Positions 27,305 to 36,641 are shown, counted from the first letter of the stretch. The stretch: 64,000 bases of DNA from Erythrobacter sp. (GCF_035194505.1 NZ_CP136573.1:1661001-1725000); one strand, 5' to 3'. Translations and numbers: made by a program. The notes: generated by a model not told the origin, from the sequence alone.

Positions 27305-28372
27305 ATGCAAATCCCCCCCGAACGCCTGGAGCAGATCGCGCACCGCTTTGCGGAGCTGGAAGCGCGCATGGCGTCGGGCACGCTGGAGGGTGACGCCTTC
27401 GTCCGTGCCTCCCGCGACTATGCCGAACTCGAGCCGGTCGCGAAGATCGCAGCCGAAGTGAAAGCCGCGCGCGAGGAGATGGACGGGCTCACCGAGATGC
27501 TCGCCGATCCCGAGATGAAGGCCATGGCCGAGGAAGAGCTCGCCGCGCTCAAGGCCACTCTCCCCGATATGGAGCGCCGCCTCGCCATCGCCCTGCTGCC
27601 GCGCGATTCTGCCGACTCCAAATCCGCCATGCTCGAAATCCGCGCTGGCACCGGAGGCGATGAAGCCGCGTTGTTCGCGGCCGATCTCTACCGGATGTAT
27701 GAACGCTATGCCGCCGAGCAGGGCTGGCGCGTCGAGCCCGTCAGCGTCAACGCGAGCGACATCGGCGGCTACAAGGAAGTGATCGCCAATGTCACCGGCG
27801 CAGGCGTCTTCGCCAAGCTGAAGTTCGAAAGCGGCGTCCACCGCGTGCAGCGCGTGCCCGTGACGGAGAGCGGCGGGCGCATCCATACCTCGGCGGCGAC
27901 TGTGGCGGTGCTGCCCGAGCCGGACGAGGTGGATGTCAGCATCGAGGACAAGGACCTCAAGATCGACGTCTACCGCGCGAGCGGAGCGGGCGGCCAGCAC
28001 GTCAACACCACCGATTCGGCGGTGCGCATCACCCACCTGCCCACCGGCACTGTCGTCACCTGTCAGGACGGGCGCAGCCAGCACAAGAACAAGGAAAAGG
28101 CGATGCAGGTGCTGCGCACGCGCCTCTATGATGCGCAGCGCGAGGCCACCCAGGGCGCCGAGGCCGAAGCAAGGAAGGCGATGGTCGGCAGCGGCGATCG
28201 CTCGGAACGCATCCGCACCTACAACTTCCCCCAAGGCCGCGTCACCGATCACCGCATCGGGCTGACCCTGCACAAGCTGGAGGAAGTGCTCGCCGGGCCG
28301 GGCCTTGCCGAACTGGTCGGCGCGCTGATCGCCGAGGACGAGGGCAAGCGGCTGGCGGCGCTCAGCGAATAA
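27305..28372 (+). CDS. prfA: Peptide chain release factor 1
   Basis: A 355-residue class I release factor for UAA and UAG. The GGQ loop is in YRASGAGGQHVNTTDSAVR near residue 229, and the RF-1 core runs on through QDGRSQHKNKEKAMQVL. Its TAA overlaps the ATG of prmC by one base, the conserved prfA-prmC pair. Confidence 0.97.
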   Translation: MQIPPERLEQIAHRFAELEARMASGTLEGDAFVRASRDYAELEPVAKIAAEVKAAREEMDGLTEMLADPEMKAMAEEELAALKATLPDMERRLAIALLPRDSADSKSAMLEIRAGTGGDEAALFAADLYRMYERYAAEQGWRVEPVSVNASDIGGYKEVIANVTGAGVFAKLKFESGVHRVQRVPVTESGGRIHTSAATVAVLPEPDEVDVSIEDKDLKIDVYRASGAGGQHVNTTDSAVRITHLPTGTVVTCQDGRSQHKNKEKAMQVLRTRLYDAQREATQGAEAEARKAMVGSGDRSERIRTYNFPQGRVTDHRIGLTLHKLEEVLAGPGLAELVGALIAEDEGKRLAALSE

Positions 28373-29205
28373 TGACCATCGGCGAGGCGATCCGCGCGGC
28401 TGCCGAGCGGCTTGCCGCGACCAGCGATACCGCGCGGCTCGATGCCGAATTGCTGATGGCGCATCTGGAGGGCGTGTCGCGCTCCGAATTGCTGCTCTAT
28501 CGCCTGCGCGAGCCTGCCCCGCCGGGCTTTGCCGCACTGGTCGAACGGCGGATGACGCACGAGCCGGTCGCCTACATCACCGGGCGGCAGGAGTTCTGCG
28601 GCCTGCCCTTGCGCGTCACCCCCGCCACCCTGATCCCGCGCGGGGATAGCGAGACGCTGGTCGAAGCGGCGCTGGCGCTGAAGCCCGATGCGCTCCGGGT
28701 GCTCGATCTGGGCACGGGTTCGGGCGCGCTGCTGCTGGCGGTGCTGGCCCATTGCGGCGCGGCGCAAGGCGTGGGGCTGGACCGCAGCGAGGCCGCGCTC
28801 GATGTCGCCCGCAGCAATGCGGAATCGCTTGGGCTGCGTCCGCAGGCGCGGTTCGAGACGGGGGACTGGCACGCGGCCGGATGGGCCGATGATCTGGGCA
28901 CCTTCGACCTCGTCCTGTGCAATCCGCCCTATGTCGAGGCCGATGCCGCGCTCGACCGCCAAGTGCAGGCCTTCGAGCCCGCCAGCGCGCTGTTCGCCGG
29001 GCCCGAGGGGCTCGACGATTATCGCGTGCTCATCCCTCAGCTGCGCGCGCTGATGAACCCGGGCGCCGGGGCAATCCTCGAAATCGGCGCGAATCAGGCT
29101 GATGCGGTCGCCGCCCTCGCCGATGCTGCGGGCTTCAGCACCGAGCTGCGCCGCGATCTGGCCGGGCGCGCAAGGGCGCTGGTGCTTAGGGTCAGGACCA
29201 CTTAA
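28372..29205 (+). CDS. prmC: Release factor glutamine methyltransferase
   Basis: A 277-residue SAM-dependent enzyme that methylates the Gln of the GGQ motif in release factors. It has the SAM motif VLDLGTGSGALLLAVL near residue 106 and the catalytic LVLCNPPYVEAD near 184. The last codons (RVRTT-stop) lie inside the left terminal repeat of a MITE-like element at 29188-29453. The element therefore supplies the stop codon and may have replaced the original tail. Confidence 0.94.
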   Translation: MTIGEAIRAAAERLAATSDTARLDAELLMAHLEGVSRSELLLYRLREPAPPGFAALVERRMTHEPVAYITGRQEFCGLPLRVTPATLIPRGDSETLVEAALALKPDALRVLDLGTGSGALLLAVLAHCGAAQGVGLDRSEAALDVARSNAESLGLRPQARFETGDWHAAGWADDLGTFDLVLCNPPYVEADAALDRQVQAFEPASALFAGPEGLDDYRVLIPQLRALMNPGAGAILEIGANQADAVAALADAAGFSTELRRDLAGRARALVLRVRTT

Positions 29206-29453
29206 CCGCGCCTTCGAGGTTTGAGTCAAAAGGGCCCAGCGCAAGGAGGTGAGGTGCAGAAATATGTCGATATTTCAAACCGAACCGACGTGGCGATGGG
29301 CCCTTTTGGCCAAATCCCTGCGGGACGGCGGAATGGCTTCCATCTCGGTCCGCCTCGCGCTTGGAAAGGCCACCAGCCTTCCCGGCGCGCGAAACGACCC
29401 GATCTGTTCGCCATTCCGTCGCCTCGACGGCGTGGTTAAGTGGTCCTGACCCT
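29188..29453. mobile_element. MITE-like element with about 30-bp terminal inverted repeats
   Basis: The left end reads AGGGTCAGGACCACTTAACC from 29188. The same 20 bases occur inverted at 29434-29453, and the match continues inward (CGCC, TCGAGG) with two mismatches to about 31 bp. Total length is 266 bp. A second internal inverted repeat, AAAAGGGCCCA (29228-29238) and TGGGCCCTTTT (29297-29307), and a small GAAATAT/ATATTTC hairpin add structure. There is no transposase. Short open frames inside are not supported as genes. Confidence 0.75.
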
Positions 29454-29722
29454 CCGTGAGGAATTGCGCCGCAGGGCTTGGCAAACCGGTTTCGTCTCGC
29501 TACGTGTCGGCATAGGCCAGACGATCTGCGAAGGGCGCAAATCGCTGGGCCAAGCTCCAAAACTCAGCTGAACCGGCCGTCAGGGCATGCCCCCGGCCAC
29601 ATCAGCGCGGAGCGCGCAACACAGGTTGGCAAGGCCCATCGGTGCGGCGCAAGGGCAAGGGGTCTGTTGACCGCGCAGGCAGGCATTTTTTGCAGCCGGT
29701 CGCTGATTAAGGAACAATTTCC
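29454..29722. other. Non-coding gap before the DUF4167 gene
   Basis: This gap between the MITE-like element and the next gene shows no supported open frame. A TTGACC at about 29665 could be a -35 element for the DUF4167-lnt pair, but the -10 is poor. Nothing else is recognised. Confidence 0.4.
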
Positions 29723-30433
29723 TTGAATAACAATCGGAATAACCGTCGCCGCGGGCGCGGTAATCGCTCTCAGGGCGGCAACGGCAACCAGCTCAACCGG
29801 ATCGACAGCCGCGCGCGCGGCAATGCCCCGCAGCTGCTCGAAAAGTACAAGAAGCTCGCGCAGGACGCCCACCACAATGGCGATCGCGTGCAGATGGAAT
29901 ATTACCTGCAGTTCGCCGATCACTATTTCCGCGTGATTGCCGACAACAAGGCCCGTCAGGACGAGCAGCGTGGACCGCGCCGCAATGACGAGCGCGATCA
30001 GACCGAGGATTTCGGCGACGAGGACACGGATTTCGGCTCCGGCCGCCGCAATGACCGCGGCCAGCGCCAGCGCCGCGACGATCGCGAGCTCGAACCGCGC
30101 GGGATCGAGGAAGGCGATTACGGCCAGGAGGGCGAGCCCTTCCTCACCGGTGACGAGGGCGAAACCGCCTCCGACAGCGATACCGACAGCGACTTCGATT
30201 TCCGCCCCGAGCCGAGGAGCGAATCGCGTCGGCGCCAGCAGCAGCCGCGCCGCCAGCGCGAGGATGCGCCTGCGGCAGAGCGTGGCGAGAAGTCCGAGCA
30301 GCGGCGGCGCAAGCCCCGCAAGTCGGGCGGCGAAGACCGTGCCGGGATCGACAGCTCGATCCTCCCGCCGTCGATCCGCGGGGATGACAGCGGGTCAGGC
30401 GAAAGCGGCGGCGCGCTCGAAACGGTCGACTGA
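29723..30433 (+). CDS. DUF4167 domain protein
   Basis: A 236-residue protein. The N-terminus is Asn/Arg-rich (NNNRNNRRRGRGN), followed by the conserved core SRARGNAPQLLEKYKKLAQDA...QMEYYLQFADHYFRV that defines DUF4167. The C-terminal part is low-complexity, acidic and basic (ESRRRQQQPRRQRED). The start is TTG, typical for this family, behind AAGGAACAATTTCC. Proteins of this family usually lie near prmC in Alphaproteobacteria and are thought to bind RNA or ribosomes, which is inference. Confidence 0.88.
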   Translation: MNNNRNNRRRGRGNRSQGGNGNQLNRIDSRARGNAPQLLEKYKKLAQDAHHNGDRVQMEYYLQFADHYFRVIADNKARQDEQRGPRRNDERDQTEDFGDEDTDFGSGRRNDRGQRQRRDDRELEPRGIEEGDYGQEGEPFLTGDEGETASDSDTDSDFDFRPEPRSESRRRQQQPRRQREDAPAAERGEKSEQRRRKPRKSGGEDRAGIDSSILPPSIRGDDSGSGESGGALETVD

Positions 30434-30439
30434 TCCGCG

Positions 30440-32053
30440 ATGATTGAACGGCTGGCGGCGGTTCCTGCGCTGGCGCAGCGTTTTCCGGCGCTGGCCGCCA
30501 TCGTGCTGGGACTGGTCGCCGCCTGCGCCTACCCGCCACTGCACCTCTGGCCGCTCGGCCTTGCCGCGCTGGCGGGCTTCGTGTGGCTGATCCATTCGGC
30601 TGAAACGTGGCGCGGCGCATTATGGCGCGGCTGGGTTTTCGGTTGGGCCCACCTGACGCTCGCCAATAACTGGATCGCCACAGCCTTTACCCATCAGGCC
30701 AAGATGCCCGAGGTGCTGGGCTGGGCTGCGGTGCCGCTGCTGTGCATCTACCTCGCATGGTATCCCGCCTTCGCCGCGCTGGTCGCGCATCTGCTGACGA
30801 AGAAGCGCCCGCTTTGGGCCTTCGGGCTAGTGTTGGCCGGGGCTTGGATCATCACCGAGTGGCTGCGCGGTTGGGTCTTCACCGGCTACCCTTGGCCTCC
30901 GCTGGGCCTGATGCTGCTGGGGCCGTGGAACACTCCGGGCTTGGCGGAATTGCTGCGCTGGACCGGCACTTATGCGCTTTCGGGCGTCGCCGTGGTGATA
31001 GCGAGTCTGATGCTGGGTGCGCTGCTGGCACGGCGTTGGGTTGTCGCTGGCTCGGGCGCTCTGGCCATTGCGGCGGCAATGTTGATCCCGGGACATGCCC
31101 CTATCAAGCCCCAGATCGCGGGCCTCCGCTACACCCTCGTCCAGCCCTACATTCCGCAGTCCGAAATCAACGACGCGAGCAAGTTCGAGGAGCAGTTCCA
31201 GCGCATCGCCGCGCTCACCAATCCCGGGCGCAAGGAGCAGCGCATCGTGCTGTGGCCCGAAAGCGCGATCCCCGATTACCTCGAGGACGGCTATCCGGAG
31301 CGCTACTATCTCCAGATGACCGCCGCAGCCGACCCCGATTTTGCGCGGCGGCGCATCGGCGGGATCATAGGCCCGCAATCGACCTTGCTGACCGGCGTCG
31401 TCAACCTCGACATCGGCAAGCGCGAAGACGGCACAAGGGGTGCGGTGAGCGCGCGCAATTCGGTGATCGCGATGAATGGCGCAGGGCAGATCACCCACTC
31501 CTATGCCAAGGCGCATCTGGTGCCTTACGGCGAATATCTGCCGATGCGCCCGCTGCTGGAGCCGCTCGGCCTGTCGCGGCTGGTGGCGGGCAGCATCGAC
31601 TACAAGGCGGGGCCGGGGCCGCGCACGATGGATCTTGGCAAGCACGGCAAGGCAGGCATCCAGATCTGCTACGAGATCGTCTTCTCGGGCCATGTCGTGG
31701 ATCGCAAGAACCGCCCCGACTACATCTTCAACCCCTCGAATGACGGCTGGTTCGGCTGGTGGGGTCCGCCGCAGCATCTGGCACAGGCGCGGATGCGCGC
31801 GATCGAGGAGGGGCTGCCGGTGCTGCGCTCCACCACCACCGGGATTTCTGCGGTGATCGACGCGAACGGCGTGGTGCGCGACAGCATCGGCATGGGCAAG
31901 GCCGAGGCGATTACAGGCTTTGTGCCCAAGGCGAAGCCGCCGACGCTGTTCGCGCAGTGGGGACACGCTTTGACGCTGGGCTGGGCCGCAGTGTTCCTTA
32001 TCCTCGGCCTCGGCTTGCCGAGAGTGCTTGCGCTCACCCGTCGGCGCGGCTAG
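30440..32053 (+). CDS. lnt: Apolipoprotein N-acyltransferase
   Basis: A 537-residue inner-membrane enzyme that adds the third acyl chain to lipoproteins. Several N-terminal helices precede the periplasmic nitrilase domain. The catalytic triad is visible as Glu274 (LWPESAIPDY), Lys357 (SYAKAHLVPYGEYLP) and Cys410 (GIQICYEIVF). It follows the DUF4167 gene by six bases. It serves the several lipoproteins coded in the window. Confidence 0.96.
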   Translation: MIERLAAVPALAQRFPALAAIVLGLVAACAYPPLHLWPLGLAALAGFVWLIHSAETWRGALWRGWVFGWAHLTLANNWIATAFTHQAKMPEVLGWAAVPLLCIYLAWYPAFAALVAHLLTKKRPLWAFGLVLAGAWIITEWLRGWVFTGYPWPPLGLMLLGPWNTPGLAELLRWTGTYALSGVAVVIASLMLGALLARRWVVAGSGALAIAAAMLIPGHAPIKPQIAGLRYTLVQPYIPQSEINDASKFEEQFQRIAALTNPGRKEQRIVLWPESAIPDYLEDGYPERYYLQMTAAADPDFARRRIGGIIGPQSTLLTGVVNLDIGKREDGTRGAVSARNSVIAMNGAGQITHSYAKAHLVPYGEYLPMRPLLEPLGLSRLVAGSIDYKAGPGPRTMDLGKHGKAGIQICYEIVFSGHVVDRKNRPDYIFNPSNDGWFGWWGPPQHLAQARMRAIEEGLPVLRSTTTGISAVIDANGVVRDSIGMGKAEAITGFVPKAKPPTLFAQWGHALTLGWAAVFLILGLGLPRVLALTRRRG

Positions 32054-32073
32054 AGCGGCCGCGCAAGAAGCCG

Positions 32074-32104
32074 GATATAAAGGTTTCCTTATATCTCTAT
32101 AAGG
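32074..32104. promoter_or_regulatory. Palindromic leader of metK
   Basis: The palindrome GATATAA-N8-TTATATC (32074-32095) overlaps the hairpin CCTTATA-TCTC-TATAAGG (32087-32104). ATAAAGGTTTCC and ATAAGGTCTCC recur about 22 bases apart. It lies 46-76 bases before metK. A repressor operator of the methionine/SAM cycle is a reasonable guess; no known SAM riboswitch consensus was recognised. Confidence 0.5.
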
Positions 32105-32149
32105 TCTCCATAACCGGCAGGAACCGCACTCTCAGCCCCCGGGGGAACC

Positions 32150-33379
32150 ATGCGCACCGAATATCTCTTCACGTCCGAAAGCGTTTCCGAAGGCCACCCG
32201 GACAAGGTTGCCGACCAGATTTCCGACGCAATCGTCGATCTGTTCCTGTCGAAGGACCCCGAAGCGCGCATCGCCTGCGAGACCCTGACCACCACCCAGC
32301 TGGTGGTGCTGGCAGGCGAAATCCGCTGCAAGGGCGTGTATGAGGCGGACAACGAGGCGTGGAAGGATAACGGCTACTGGGCGCCCGGCGCCAAGGAAGA
32401 GATCGCAAAGGTCGTCCGCGCCACGGTGAAGCGCATCGGTTACGAGCAGGACGGCTTCCACTGGGACAAGTTCGAATTCATCAACCGCCTGCACGGCCAG
32501 TCGGCGCACATTGCGCAGGGTGTGGACGCGGGCGCGAACAAGGATGAAGGCGCGGGCGATCAGGGCATCATGTTCGGTTACGCGACCGACGAGACCCCCG
32601 ATCTGATGCCGGCGACGCTCTACTACAGCCACAAGATCCTCGAGCGCATGGCTGCCGATCGCCACTCGGGCGCGGCCCCCTTCCTCGAGCCCGATGCCAA
32701 GAGCCAGGTGACCCTGCGCTACGAAGGCTCGCTGCCGGTCGCCGCGACCGCTGTGGTGGTCTCGACCCAGCACGCCGAAGGCTATGACGAGGGCGAGAAG
32801 GAAGCCGAGCTCCACGCCTATGTGAAGCGCGTTGTCTCGGAAGTGATCCCGCCGGTGCTGCTGCGCGAGACCGAATACTTCATCAACCCGACCGGCAGCT
32901 TCGTGATCGGCGGGCCGGATGGTGACGCAGGCCTCACCGGCCGCAAGATCATCGTCGACACCTATGGCGGCGCGGCTCCGCATGGCGGCGGCGCGTTCAG
33001 CGGCAAGGACCCGACCAAGGTGGACCGCTCGGCGGCCTACATCACCCGCTACCTCGCCAAGAACGTGGTCGCCGCGGGCCTTGCCACGCGCTGCACCATC
33101 CAGATCGCCTATGCGATCGGTGTGTCGAAGCCGCTCTCGCTCTATGTCGATACTCACGACACCGGCACCGTGGGCGACGACAAGATCGAACAGGCGATCC
33201 TCGGCATTGCCAAGCTCGGCGGGCTGACCCCGCGTTCGATCCGCACGCATCTCGGCCTCAACAAGCCGATCTACCAGCCGACTGCGGCCTATGGCCATTT
33301 CGGCCGCAAGCCGGAAGGCGATCTGTTCCCGTGGGAGCGGCTCGATCTGGTTGACGATCTGAAGGCCGCACTGGCCTGA
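32150..33379 (+). CDS. metK: S-adenosylmethionine synthetase
   Basis: A 409-residue cytoplasmic enzyme making SAM from Met and ATP. It has the N-terminal FTSESVSEGHPDKVADQISDA, the hexapeptide GAGDQGIMFGYA, and the P-loop-like GGGAFSGKDPTKVDRSAAY. Length is slightly above the E. coli enzyme, as usual in Alphaproteobacteria. A palindromic leader suggests SAM-cycle control. Confidence 0.98.
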   Translation: MRTEYLFTSESVSEGHPDKVADQISDAIVDLFLSKDPEARIACETLTTTQLVVLAGEIRCKGVYEADNEAWKDNGYWAPGAKEEIAKVVRATVKRIGYEQDGFHWDKFEFINRLHGQSAHIAQGVDAGANKDEGAGDQGIMFGYATDETPDLMPATLYYSHKILERMAADRHSGAAPFLEPDAKSQVTLRYEGSLPVAATAVVVSTQHAEGYDEGEKEAELHAYVKRVVSEVIPPVLLRETEYFINPTGSFVIGGPDGDAGLTGRKIIVDTYGGAAPHGGGAFSGKDPTKVDRSAAYITRYLAKNVVAAGLATRCTIQIAYAIGVSKPLSLYVDTHDTGTVGDDKIEQAILGIAKLGGLTPRSIRTHLGLNKPIYQPTAAYGHFGRKPEGDLFPWERLDLVDDLKAALA

Positions 33380-33393
33380 TTTGCGCGGGGCGG

Positions 33394-34599
33394 GTGTCGT
33401 CGCTGATGGCACCCGCCGCCACACTTCCCGAACGCCCCCTTGCGCCCGACGCGCTGCGCGGCGCGGCCGTGTTGGGCATGGCGCTGATGGTGGTCCATGG
33501 CTTCGCGCTGCCGGGCCCCGCGGCGATCAACCCCACCGCCTATGGTGCGACAAGTCCGGCGGATATCCGCGTGTGGCTGGCGAGCTTCGTGTTCCTCGAA
33601 GACAAGCTGCGCGCGATCTTCGCGATGCTGCTGGGCGCGGGATGCATGATCCTGCTGGAACGCGGCGATGCAAACCCTTGGCGGGCGCACTACGCGCGCA
33701 TGACCGTGCTCTTCGCTATCGGCTTCGCGCATTGGGTGCTGCTGGCCGATCATGACGTGCTGCGGGGCCTTGCTCTGGCCGGCCTTGCCCTGCCCCTGCT
33801 CGCCGGATTGTCCGCCAGAGCGCTCATTGCGGTGTCATTTGGTCTGGTTATCGCACAGTTTGCCATGGGTATGAGCGCGCTTGGCGCCGCTTTCATCGTG
33901 TTTCACGTGAAACATTCGGGCACCGAAGCCCTGCTTTTGGCAGAGCGCCAGTTCGGCCATGACCCGGCCACCATCGCGCTTTTGCTGGAGCAGGGACGCG
34001 CCGGGCTGGCCGAGCGGATCATCCGGCAATTGGGCGCAGTCCCCTCGCAATTCGGGGCGCTGATCGCCGCCTTGCCGCTCGATCTGGCGGGGTTTGCACT
34101 CGGCATGGGCCTGCACCGCGCAGGGATGTTCAAGGGCGAATGGCGCACCTTCCACTTGCAGCGCCTCGCTGGGCTGGCCGCCCTGCTGGCGCTTCCCGCG
34201 CTGTTCGCGCTGGCAGGCTGGCTGGTCTCGACAGGCTTTCCCGCAGCTCTCGTCGGCCCGGTGGCACTGGTGTTCTCGGCCCCCTTCGATCTACTGCTGG
34301 CGGTGAGCTATGCCGCGCTGGCGATGGCCTTTGTTTCACGTGGAACACGGGTGACCCGCACCCTCGCAGCGGTCGGGCGATTGTCGCTGACGAACACGGT
34401 GATGACCAACATGATCCTCGGATGCATCTTCGCGCCATGGGGCTTAGGCCTGTTCGGCGAGGTGACCCGCGCAGGGGCCTTTGCGCTCGCCTTTGTGCCG
34501 ATCATCGCGGTGCTGGTATTCTCGCCGCTATGGGTAGCAAAGCTTGGCCAAGGCCCCTTGGAGCGCCTGTGGCGCAAGGCCGCAAAGGCGCTGTCCTAG
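33394..34599 (+). CDS. DUF418-family membrane protein
   Basis: A 401-residue polytopic protein with about nine hydrophobic helices. The N-terminal PDALRGAAVLGMALM and the C-terminal VGRLSLTNTVMTNMILGCIF match the DUF418 (YeiB-like) family, whose substrate is unknown. The start is GTG at 33394 or ATG at 33406. Two parS sequences lie inside, encoding VFHVKHS and FVSRGTR. It ends convergently with the CoA-transferase gene, overlapping by four bases. Confidence 0.87.
   Translation: MSSLMAPAATLPERPLAPDALRGAAVLGMALMVVHGFALPGPAAINPTAYGATSPADIRVWLASFVFLEDKLRAIFAMLLGAGCMILLERGDANPWRAHYARMTVLFAIGFAHWVLLADHDVLRGLALAGLALPLLAGLSARALIAVSFGLVIAQFAMGMSALGAAFIVFHVKHSGTEALLLAERQFGHDPATIALLLEQGRAGLAERIIRQLGAVPSQFGALIAALPLDLAGFALGMGLHRAGMFKGEWRTFHLQRLAGLAALLALPALFALAGWLVSTGFPAALVGPVALVFSAPFDLLLAVSYAALAMAFVSRGTRVTRTLAAVGRLSLTNTVMTNMILGCIFAPWGLGLFGEVTRAGAFALAFVPIIAVLVFSPLWVAKLGQGPLERLWRKAAKALS
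33899..33914. other. parS centromere site (perfect)
   Basis: TGTTTCACGTGAAACA inside the DUF418 coding sequence, where it encodes part of VFHVKH. It is 433 bases from a second, one-mismatch copy. Confidence 0.92.
34332..34347. other. parS-like site (one mismatch)
   Basis: TGTTTCACGTGGAACA, 15 of 16 bases of the parS palindrome, inside the DUF418 gene. Single-mismatch parS variants often bind ParB more weakly. Confidence 0.75.
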
Positions 34600-35747
34600 C
34601 CGTCCTGCCCATGGATCGGCGAGGGCCGGTCAAGCGCCAGCTCGGCGTCCGAAAAGACGAAGGGACTGCGCACGCCAGACATCCCGCCCAGTTCCACCCG
34701 AAGGCCGCGCGCGATCACTTGAGGGTCGGCAAAGACCTCGTCCAGCCGGTTGATCGGCCCTGCGGGAACGCCCGCCGCATGGCAGGCATCGAGCAGGCCC
34801 TGCTTGGTCCAGCCAGCCGTTGCCGCCGCGATTTCGGCATCGAGCGCCCTGGCATTGGCGGTGCGGTCGGCGTTCGCGACAAAGCGCGGATCGTTGCACA
34901 ACTTGCTGCGCCCCAGCACCGCCATCAGCTTGTGGAACAGCCCGTCATTGGCGGGCGCAAGGATCACGTGCCCGTCGCTCACCGCAAACACGCCATAGGG
35001 CGCAACCTGCGCGTGGGCATTGCCCATGCGGGGCGGGTTATGGCCGGTGGTAAAATAGTAACTCGCCTGATTGGCGAGCAGCGCGACCGAGCTGTCCATC
35101 AGGCTGATATCGACCTGCTGACCCCTGCCCGTGCGCGCCCGCATCAAGAGCGCCGCCTGAATGCCGTTCGCCGCCCAGACGCCGGTTGAAAGGTCGGAGA
35201 TCGAGATCCCCATCTTGACCGGATGGGCCTCCGGCTCGCCGGTCAGCGACATGAAGCCGCTCATCCCCTGCACCACGAAGTCGTAGCCCGCCTCATGCGC
35301 GCGCGGGCCGGTCTGGCCGAAGCCGGTGATCGAGCAATAGACGAGCCCCGGATTGGCGGCGGCAAGGCTGGCGTAATCGAGCCCGAATTTGGCGAGGCTG
35401 CCGGTCTTGAAGTTCTCGATCACCACATCGGCTTCGCCGCACAGAGCCTTCACCCGCGCCAGATCATCAGCATCGGCAAAGTCGGCAATGATCGAACGCT
35501 TGCCGCGGTTGCAGGCGTGGTAATAGGCCGCCTCGCGGTGCACCTTGCCGTTTGCGTCGGTGCGCTCGACCCATGGCGGCCCCCACAGCCGTGTGCCGTC
35601 CCCTTCCGGGCTTTCGACCTTGATCACATCCGCGCCGAGGTCCGCCAGAATCTGCCCGCAGAAGGGCCCGGCGAGCACGCGGGCAAGCTCGACCACCTTG
35701 AGGCCGGCCAGCGGGGCGTCCGCGTTGCGAGGTTGATCGAGCCACAT
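34596..35747 (-). CDS. CaiB/BaiF family CoA-transferase
   Basis: A 383-residue class III CoA-transferase. It has the family opening PLAGLKVVELARVLAGPFCGQILADLGADVIKVE, given here in parts (LKVVELARVLAGP and DLGADVIKVE), the GDGTRLWGPP segment, CNRGKRSI, and the conserved Asp region GYDFVVQGMSGFMSLTG. Such enzymes move CoA between carboxylic acids. It is the last gene of the scoA-to-CaiB operon, three bases after the esterase gene. The substrate is unknown. Confidence 0.9.
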   Translation of the reverse strand: MWLDQPRNADAPLAGLKVVELARVLAGPFCGQILADLGADVIKVESPEGDGTRLWGPPWVERTDANGKVHREAAYYHACNRGKRSIIADFADADDLARVKALCGEADVVIENFKTGSLAKFGLDYASLAAANPGLVYCSITGFGQTGPRAHEAGYDFVVQGMSGFMSLTGEPEAHPVKMGISISDLSTGVWAANGIQAALLMRARTGRGQQVDISLMDSSVALLANQASYYFTTGHNPPRMGNAHAQVAPYGVFAVSDGHVILAPANDGLFHKLMAVLGRSKLCNDPRFVANADRTANARALDAEIAAATAGWTKQGLLDACHAAGVPAGPINRLDEVFADPQVIARGLRVELGGMSGVRSPFVFSDAELALDRPSPIHGQDG

Positions 35748-35750
35748 CGT

Positions 35751-36641
35751 CTAGTCGCCCAGCTGCGCCTTGAGGAAAGCGACGCTGTCGGCCAGCACCG
35801 GGCCTTTGCTGCGGAACGGCACGGAAAGCGCCATCACCACCTCTTCGTGATCGAGCGGGCCATAGTTCTTCACTTCGACCGGCGCGCCGAGCGACTTCAG
35901 CTTCGCGCCGAGATTGTTGGCGTTCTTCGGCCGCACAGTCTCGTCGCCGTCGGAGGTGACCAGCAGCAGCGCCGGCGCGTCAGCCCGCGCGAAGGTGATC
36001 GGCTGGGTCTCTTCAGGACGCGGCCACTCGCTGAACGCCGCGATCGCCCGGTCCGAGGTGAAGGGGTAAAAGTCGTAAGGCCCTGACAGGCCGACGCCCG
36101 CCTTGATGAATCCCGGGCTGACACCCGCAGCCGCCAGTCGCTCGGCATCCAGCGCCAGCATCACCGCCTGATAGGCCCCTGCCGAATGGCCCATCACCGC
36201 CACGCGCGCCGGATCGCCCTGATACTGGGCGATGTTTTTCTGCGTCCACGCGACTGCTTCGGCTCCGTCATCGAGGAAGGCGGGGAAGTGGACCTGCGGC
36301 ACCTTCCGATAATCGGGGATCACCACCAGGAAGCCGGCCTTGGCCAGTGCCCGTCCGGCAAAGGCATAGGAGGCGCGATCACCCTTGGCCCAGCCGCCGC
36401 CGTACCAGAAGATCACCACTGGCAGCTTGCCGGTTGCGGGCATGGCATTGGGTGCCCAGATATCGAGCCGCTGCCCGTGGCTCCCGAAAGGCACGCCTTC
36501 GGCCGCGGGGTAGGACCCCTCGCGCCCGCCGGCCAGCCGGTCATAATGCGACAGCAGCCGCGGCGGGGAGACGAAAGCGAACATCCCTCCAGCTACCGCG
36601 AGCAGTGCAACAACGCCAAGCCCCAACGCACGCAGCATCAC
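35751..36641 (-). CDS. Alpha/beta hydrolase, esterase-like, membrane-anchored or exported
   Basis: A 296-residue hydrolase. An N-terminal hydrophobic segment (GLGVVALLAVAGGMFAFV) is followed by the oxyanion turn WYGGGWAKGD and the nucleophile motif GHSAGAYQAV. Acid and His are likely in TSDGDETV and PLDHEEVV. It is an HSL-like carboxylesterase by pattern. The start overlaps the scoB stop (ATGA). Substrate unknown. Confidence 0.86.
   Translation of the reverse strand: MMLRALGLGVVALLAVAGGMFAFVSPPRLLSHYDRLAGGREGSYPAAEGVPFGSHGQRLDIWAPNAMPATGKLPVVIFWYGGGWAKGDRASYAFAGRALAKAGFLVVIPDYRKVPQVHFPAFLDDGAEAVAWTQKNIAQYQGDPARVAVMGHSAGAYQAVMLALDAERLAAAGVSPGFIKAGVGLSGPYDFYPFTSDRAIAAFSEWPRPEETQPITFARADAPALLLVTSDGDETVRPKNANNLGAKLKSLGAPVEVKNYGPLDHEEVVMALSVPFRSKGPVLADSVAFLKAQLGD

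Noticed and set aside
29192..29560. 122-codon minus-strand frame inside the MITE-like element
   Set aside because: It spans the inverted repeats and has no homology I recognise; such frames are common in GC-rich repeats.
32054..32149. SAM riboswitch before metK
   Set aside because: I could not match SAM-I, SAM-II or SAM/SAH consensus cores; only a palindrome and hairpin are supported.
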